Shown here piece by piece: positions 57,835 through 64,000 of a stretch of 64,000 nucleotides of DNA (position 1 is its first letter; every line of letters starts with the position of its first letter). Under the pieces are notes generated by a model. The model was not told where the DNA came from. It searched no databases and worked only from the letters and a program-made list of their open reading frames with translations. Position numbers and translations under genes: made by a program. Source of the DNA: Symsagittifera roscoffensis (lineage: Eukaryota; Xenacoelomorpha; Acoela; Convolutidae); contig NC_087069.1 in NCBI RefSeq assembly GCF_963678635.1, forward strand, positions 50,113,892-50,177,891. The letters are read 5' to 3'.

Positions 57835-58129
57835 CTGAGAAAAAAGCTGAAATGAGAAGTGATTGAGTAGAAACAAGAAATTTGACTTATTTAGAGCCGA
57901 GAGTGGAGTTAGTTGAAGGTAGTTAAGTTGAATATAAAGTGATTTTTACTCAAAAGCGAGGGGCAACTTCAACTCAAGCGTGTGGGTTCAATGAATGCTG
58001 ATATCTAGCTTCAATCTGGAAAGTTGAACATTTATAACTCTTCTGTTCAATTTTAATTTGGAACATGGCTTGCTGTACATCAAAATTCACCCTTTTGTTC
58101 AATATTCTCCTAAAAAATAATCTCCTAAA
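57835..58129. other. Short non-coding interval
   Basis: Contains the splice-like acceptor of the minus-strand exon and AT-rich sequence up to the polymerase fossil. Confidence 0.4.
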
Positions 58130-58775
58130 ATATACTTCAGTCAGTGGTTGATGTTAGAAGAGAAGATGAAAAAAACTTTTTATCAGAAGTTGTAGGAGAA
58201 ACAGTGAAATTCCTAGGCAACTCCTCCTATGGTTGTCAGATCATAGATAGATCTAGACATACAATCACGAAACATCTCAAAGATGGATAAACCGATAACT
58301 CAACCAATGACCACTTTTTAAAAGCGTGAACACAGTTGAAAAGGACTTGTTTGAGGTGTTGTTGAAATCAACGATAGAGCACTGAGAACCCATTCCTGAT
58401 GGGTATTTCAGTGTGCAAAGCCGAGAATGTTAGAGCTGTACTACAAATTCTTTGACAAATTCTGTGTTCGAAATTCTGTGTTCAAAGAAAATTGAAGAGT
58501 TAGAGTTGGTCACAGCATCAATCTACTTAGCTTTTGCTGAAGAAAACTTATATGACTGCATCCAACTAGATAAGAGAGCTGCTTGGGAAAAAATGACAGA
58601 AAATGACTGCAGAGACTTTTTCAAGGCAGATGCAATACCCAGTTTCTTCCCTCAATCGTGTTGCAGTATTCATAAAAAGCATGATAAACTGGAGCGGGGA
58701 AGTTTCAAAGAGGAGTGTAGATGTACAACAAGTCCGATATATCCAAACATAGCATTGCAGACCCAAAATCTATAA
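58130..58775 (+). mobile_element. Family-B DNA polymerase remnant, Polinton-like (fossil)
   Basis: Two islands on plus are recognisable. The left encodes VVGETVKFLGNSSYGCQIID, matching the K-x3-NS-x-YG block of protein-primed family-B polymerases. The right encodes ELVTASIYLAFAEENLYDCI, aligned to the DTDSxYLA block, then DCRDFFKADAIPSFFPQSCC and KHDKLERGSFKEECRC, which match, from memory, polymerase proteins widely annotated in cnidarian genomes. Such genes belong to Polinton/Maverick or related capsid-bearing or virus-like elements. No integrase, capsid or terminal repeats were found near it. It is a partial, broken copy and old. Confidence 0.65.
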
Positions 58776-60000
58776 CGTTTTTTAATAATTACATGGACTA
58801 CGCCACAGTAAACCCCCTCTCCACTGCAACCTGATCAGCTCCAACAACCACTACTGCAGTCTGTTTTAAAAATTCTCTTATCAGGAAATTTTACAGATCG
58901 AGATATTGCTACTTGTTTAGTATATTTATGTTCTCGAGATTAGATTAGCTTTGTGTTGTAGCTAATGGTCGTAGTAAAAGATTGCTGATACTATTGCTGG
59001 TGAAAAAAAGGTATTGCCATTTGTGTACTTTGGCTCAGTAAATGAGAGTAGTTTTTCAGTCATTGGTCAACATGTTTGATAACCCATATTAGAATTTTCA
59101 GGGGTAACTGAGGGTATAGTGTTGATTTTCTTGTTGTTGCTGGGAATGGAGTGTTTTTTTTGTTGTGTGTTGTTGTGATTCTTGGATGCATAGGTGAAAT
59201 ATTTCGTTGTGTTGTTGTGGGTGTTGTTTCAATTTTTTCTTCAATAAAATGTTTCTTCATCTAAAATGTGACTGTGTTTGAATATTTTGCTGGTCATTTA
59301 GTAGTTCCATTTAAAGTTTCTTGTGTATTTATAAATGTTGATTTTGGACTTTTATTGAAAGTTTTATCATTTAAATTTGTGTTGTGATTGAATTTTGTGG
59401 TATCAGTTGTTAGTGGAGTTACTCCTATATAATATTTGTTTACTGAGATGGCTGCAACTGCTCCTGCAATTGAGATATAATTTGGTATGTTAAAAAAATA
59501 AAAAGTGAGACCAATCTTGGTCGCCAACATAATTGTTGCATCTGCTAGTATCGTTTTGTTGTCGTTTTGTGGTCTAAAAAATTTTCTTTCCTGTGAAATG
59601 AGATCTAGATTATAATGGAAGTAATCTATTAAGAACCAAGCTAGGATTATTTATAATTCATCTTTAATTATTTGTGATACTTCATTTTTAGTATGTATTT
59701 CACGCAGGAAATCCATGAAGGCATCTAGGAATTTCTCGGGGAGGAGGGGTTCAGATTTAAAAACAAGTTTGAAATGTTTTTTTTTTACATTTTTTTTTGG
59801 TTCTACCAAATTGATTTTCTGAGCTCTGTGAAACCAATATAACGACTCTAATTTGACCCATACTTCTGCACCGGAGTTTAAGCACCATACTTTTAAGCAG
59901 TTTTTGGAAAATTCTGACCAAAAATTGCATTTTTGGCGCGCGCTCCCCTTTAAAATTAGTGTAATAGGTACCATTAGAAAACTTTAAGGCCAGCCATGCA
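58776..60000. other. AT-rich stretch, no firm gene
   Basis: Minus-strand frames at 59,060-59,260, 59,294-59,530 and 59,651-59,974 have Thr/Pro-rich or mixed composition but no family match. 58,790-58,870 may extend the polymerase fossil. Confidence 0.4.
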
Positions 60001-60102
60001 AAAATGGATATTTGAAAATAGTACAAAACGATCCATTCGGTCGACATGGGTCCGACTCCCTGAGGGGGGTGTCTGCCCCTCTCTTCCTAAATCCGCTTCT
60101 GA
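60001..60102 (-). mobile_element. One end of a hAT-like non-autonomous element
   Basis: Read on minus, the end is CAGAAGCGGATTTAGGAAGA followed by GGGGCAGACACCCCCCTCAG. CAGRGGCGGATTTAGG-type ends are a familiar terminal repeat of hAT-superfamily elements. The element would extend leftward; GGCGCGCGCTCCCC at about 59,935-59,948 is typical interior. The opposite end was not found, so length and target duplication are unknown. Confidence 0.45.
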
Positions 60103-62389
60103 TTTCACGAATTTAATCAAAAAGTAGTAAAAAAGAAAAAGTTGTCGTCTTGCTATAACGTGTCCAGATCTTTGTGGCGAAGATACATAAAATGACTTGT
60201 TTGTCTCCAGTATTGAAAAGAGAAAACATCATTTTTGAAAATTGAATGTGCTCTTTGTGAGTTATGATGATGAATGTTTTCAATGTGTTCTATAAAAACA
60301 TTTGAAAAATTTCATTCTATATCACCTGTTTGTATTCGATTCAGCGGTTGTTTGAATGTGTTTGGTGGTAAAATTTCAATTGCGAAAATGCCATAGTTTG
60401 ATTTATACCTTGTAGATGATGGTCAATTTTTGACCTCTGATTTTTAATTCTGGGAAGTCTTATTTACAAGAAATGTTTTTTTTTGGAACAAGTTACGATT
60501 GAGTTGTGACAACCTTGTATTTTCCTTCTTGATATATCCCTTTTTCGTTGATTAGCGAAGAGACTGAGAGTATCATCATCAAATTTATTGTCGTATTGAA
60601 ACTTTTTTTGAGCGGTATTACGGTCAATATAAAGCTTTCAACATGTCATATAGGTTGATTCCAATTATACAACCTTAGTGGTTTGCGAATATTTGAGTTT
60701 TTTTCAGCTTTGCCTTGATTGAATGATGCTGTTGTGGCTTCCGATCCTACAAATTTTTTTCGATTGTCTAGTGGCTTGTTTTTGACGCTTAGTAGGTCTC
60801 GAAGATTTAGAAGCTTTCGTAATTTTTTTGAATCAGATTACGAAACAGCGTTTCCTGTTCAGGAAAGTTTTGATTTTATTTGTTTTTGTTTTGAAATTAA
60901 TTGCTTCTTTCTCTTTTGCTTTTTCATCCAATATATGCGTCTATTTTACTTTGCAGTGTGATTACAAGATCATATCTTGCTTTTTGAATTAAACAGTTAT
61001 GGAGAATTTTGTTTGTTTTATTTTTCCAAAATATCTTTTGACATAAGTGTTAGAATGATTGATACAAAATCTAGGTGTCAGTTTTGTTTTAATTAAAATT
61101 TAAATTCTGAAAGTATCTTAATTTTTGTGATTAGACTGGTTGGGGAGAGAGTATATCAATTCGTGTGGTGGGTTATATACTGCTCTCGATACTTTGTATT
61201 TACATCTAAGTAAAACCTAATCTTACTTAGTTAGGGTTTTGTTTTGAGATCAAGGCTTGGAGAATAGTTAATCAATCCACGAGGTTCAGATATAAAAAAA
61301 AACAGAAATAGATCATTAGATACCTTTCTAGTTCTTACTAGTTTTAGGGTTTGTATTAGGCTTGTGTCAATCAAGAGGTAGGGCTCAAGTGAAGGATGAG
61401 TAACGGAAGCTGTTCACTATTTATCTTAATTGAAACTGGTAGTCTTTGGAAAAATTTTCAGCTAGTCTTGTCTCGATTGTAAGGGTTGGAAAGTGGGTCG
61501 ACGTTTGAGGTTGTTAGACACTAACTTTAAAAAGCGGGGAGTAGGAAATAATAGGTTTTTAAATGATCCTAGGAAAGCCTTGATGATCTTATATACTTTA
61601 AAGTACATAAAATTACAGCTTTGGATAAAACTTTTCCAGTGTCAAGATTAGAATTGAAATCCAAAGATAGCCCTGATCATCTGGTTTGAAAAATACTTTA
61701 AGTTTGAGTTTGACTAGGATAGTCCTTGACAATATTTTAAAAATTGAACTATTGAAGGAAATGTTAGACTTTAAATTTAAATGAGGTTAATTATTTATTA
61801 TAGTTCTGTATATTTCAGGTGAACAAAATCAATAACAGAAAAATTGAGTCTTCAAGAAGCGTGAGACTTTTTGTATTTTGAAAAAATTTAATTTTCAGTA
61901 ATTATTTTAACTAATTTTTTGTATTTTTTGTTTATTCAACAAATCTGAAAAATATAAAGTTTTTACACAATTACTGCAGGCTTGAAAGTTTTGAGGTAGT
62001 TGGTAAGTTTGTTGCCAACTGGGCATTTAAAAATTATTTAATACTTATCGTAGTGAGGCTTATAGTTTTGAAATGAATCTAACTGCTCTATTTATTGCGA
62101 TTCAAATTAGTGAGAGAAAGAAAACTGCATAAATGGTTTTGCAGAGAAATAATCGTTGTAGTTTGCGTCTTCGTTTCTTGATGCAGAGAATCGGTATATA
62201 TTTTTATATTGACCTGGTGTCAGCCTTATCATTCGTTTGAATCGATTAGAATTATTAATCGAAAATAATCTAATTGAACTATCGATTTGATTTATCTTTA
62301 GGTTGGGCGTTTTTGATCTCATTTGTCTATTTTTTTTTCGCCAAAAGTAGTAGAGGTCTGTTCCAGACTCTTTTGGCCGCACCAGATGA
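60103..62389. other. Long AT-rich stretch, no supported gene
   Basis: T-rich and A-rich sequence without a firm gene. An 80-codon plus frame (60,719-60,961) has an implausible Phe-rich C-terminus. On minus, about 60,860-60,740 reads as a Lys/Arg-rich stretch (TKASKSSRPTKRQKQATRQS), possibly a gag relic but unproven. A 126-codon minus frame (62,107-62,487) overlaps the dispersed repeat. Confidence 0.4.
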
Positions 62390-62712
62390 ATTAAGTCCGG
62401 GTTGGCTTTCGTTTTGAGTAATTTTCGATAGGGTACACCGTCTGTTGGTAACGCTATCTTGTTTTTGGGTCGGAAACATTCGTGCAACTTCTTAGTCTAA
62501 TACCAATCCTAATCTTACTCTTGTATCTCCTAGTCTTAATAAATCTAGCGAGGTGTTATTGCGAAGTTTAAAATCAAGAAGGAGAACTTAGAAAGAGCAA
62601 CTGTTTGTTCAGTTAATTTTATTCCTCTCTGGCTGAAACTATAAATAGTTTCAGTCTTTGATTTTTTTGAAATTTTCAGTCATGGATCATGATTCTTGAG
62701 TTCTAAGTACTT
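62390..62712 (-). repeat. Dispersed repeat, copy 2 (partner at 1.3 kb)
   Basis: Aligned to 1,310-1,632, see there. Here the sequence continues to the right (TACTTTACAGAGG...), where the partner has its N gap. The minus strand carries part of a 126-codon frame with PTDGVPYRKLLKTKANPDLI, which is not conserved as protein in copy 1. Confidence 0.7.
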
Positions 62713-63563
62713 TACAGAGGTAGCTTGTCAAGAAGGTAATTGCATATAATAAAAACTTGTTTTGAGCTGGTTCCCCTATAGAACGATAAATGTGTAAGTC
62801 AACAACTTGGTAACTCTCATCTTTGATGGCCATTAACTTCTTTTACTCATCCACTATTTTGGTCCAAAAATAGGTATTGTTTTGTTGATAAGGGCGAGAA
62901 CATTTCTCTTTCAACATCCATTTTCTTGACAAAAAAATCTAATCGGCTACTTTTATTTATTTAAACGGACTCACAATGAAGATTATTTGATAAACACGGA
63001 CGGTATGACATAATAACTCATATGATGAGAAACACCAAATTAAGAAAAACCACTTCTTCAAAAAAAATACCCAGGTGAAAGCTAGTCTGCTATTTTAGAT
63101 GGATGAGGTTATAACACATCTGTCAAATTGTTCTATACACTTTGAAATACAACAACTTGATCTGTACACTTTAAATTAGCCAATTTAGAATAAATTGTAA
63201 TCTCTGGAATATATCATGTAACAACTAATTTTGAGCGTGATATAAGGGGTTTATCTGGATTATTTTTTGTATGTTTATCACTGGAACTATTTGAAGCTTG
63301 GAATACACATTATGATGCATATCAACTTACAATGTTGACGACCCAATTACAAGGATTTCTAACAAACTAACTCTTGTTCTTCCAATTGTATAATTTACGA
63401 GTGGTGAGCGCATAATTAGGTGATTTGAATGCTGTAAAATGTGCAAAACAAAAGCAAAATAGGATATGATAAAACAAAATTGTAACATTTTTCTATTTGT
63501 TGGAATTAATTTCTATGTTTTAATTTTCTGTACTGTTTCAAATCTTCTGACTTTGAATTTCAG
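62713..63563. other. AT-rich stretch upstream of the last exon, probably intronic
   Basis: No coding signal. It ends in TTCTGACTTTGAATTTCAG, a good 3' splice site, so at least the right part is likely intron. Confidence 0.5.
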
Positions 63564-64000
63564 CCCAATGGAAGAGCACTGTGGGGGCCATGCTGACACA
63601 AATGTATGCAAAAGGAGACAAAAGACCGCTTACTGCGACTGTAGAGATATGTGAAACTCTAAGTGCTTCTTATCCTGAGAATTGGTGGTGTGTCAGTTAT
63701 AAACGGAAGTATCTTGATTGGGCAATGCTAGGAAAGAAAAGAGTAGGAGAGTCGGCTGAGTGGAACAATATCGGTCAATCGCATAAATTCGATTTCTACG
63801 TTTACACTGTACCCATTGCCCATCTGGAAGAGATAGGAGGAAAGTGTTGTGCAGAGAAAGAGATGAAAGCAGAAGAAATATTAGAAAGTGTGGCTGTGGT
63901 GTTTTGGAAGAAGGGGAATAGAGTTAACTTTGGGAGTATAGCAGATGAAGTGGTGACTCGTTTGGACAAAGAAGGACTCAACTGGGTACACATATGCGTA
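63564..64000 (+). CDS. Host gene exon, open to the window end, unrecognised
   Basis: From the AG at 63,562-63,563 one frame stays open for the remaining 437 bases (about 145 codons) with clearly protein-like content; the same frame is closed by TGA at 63,554, just before the splice site. Two bases at the exon start complete a codon from the previous exon. The protein starts QWKSTVGAMLTQMYAKGDKR and includes ENWWCVSYKRKYLDWAMLGK, KFDFYVYTVPIAHLEEIGGK and RVNFGSIADEVVTRLDKEGL. Aromatic and Cys residues suggest a compact fold. I recognise no family. Base composition is GC-richer than the flanks. The gene continues beyond the window. An overlapping frame from 63,466 with ATG is a shadow. Confidence 0.65.

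Noticed and set aside
60719-60961. 80-codon plus-strand frame
   Set aside because: C-terminus is a run of Phe and Cys from T-rich DNA; no family resemblance.

Overview
This is a eukaryotic, almost certainly metazoan, window. It is AT-rich, host coding appears only as short open stretches that end at splice-like sites, and most recognisable content is old mobile DNA and satellite-like repeats. A short CCCTAA run at 7,381 is the animal-type telomere repeat. The GC-richer Ty3/gypsy block at 37.6-52.6 kb and the family-B DNA polymerase remnant at 58.1-58.8 kb most resemble, from memory, sequences annotated in cnidarians and other aquatic invertebrates. A cnidarian or similar invertebrate is my best guess, held with low to moderate confidence. 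Two 200-base N gaps (1,633-1,832 and 52,579-52,778) break the assembly.

Layout. 0-1.6 kb: one possible host exon and one copy of a dispersed repeat whose partner lies at 62.4 kb. 1.8-17.5 kb: a large, rearranged duplication. A unit of about 5.5-5.9 kb occurs twice in direct orientation (1,833-7,275 and 10,034-15,937). Each copy carries a conserved minus-strand exon-like frame and the 3' part of a gypsy-type LTR element, followed by two LTRs in inverted orientation around a 0.97 kb core. The core is flipped between the copies. The second copy runs into a minus-strand gypsy element (to about 20.1 kb), which makes a large imperfect palindrome centred near 15.19 kb. A telomere-like run, a 179-bp tandem duplication, a fold-back repeat and a short coding-like island lie between the two copies.

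20-26 kb: the best host gene, on the minus strand. Two exons (24,577-25,115 and 22,268-22,481) join in phase into a 250-residue charged protein with a 13-residue tandem repeat. A small inverted-repeat transposon sits in the intron. 26.6-28.7 kb: a broken gypsy gag-protease-RT fragment. 28.8-34.2 kb: two satellite systems, one with a higher-order pattern of about 175-bp monomers alternating with roughly 1 kb segments. 36.6-37.4 kb: a minisatellite.

37.6-52.6 kb: a gypsy element (gag, protease, RT, RNase H, integrase, acidic tail, then a third coding region), followed by a second copy that starts within integrase. The third region of the second copy carries SGNH-hydrolase-like motifs. 52.8-64 kb: AT-rich DNA with an env-like fossil (minus strand), a possible terminal host exon (57.5 kb), the DNA polymerase fossil, a hAT-like terminal repeat, the second dispersed-repeat copy, and a well-supported open exon running off the window end (63,564 onward).

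No rRNA, tRNA, CRISPR array or operon was found. Viral and retroelement remnants are reported as fossils only.
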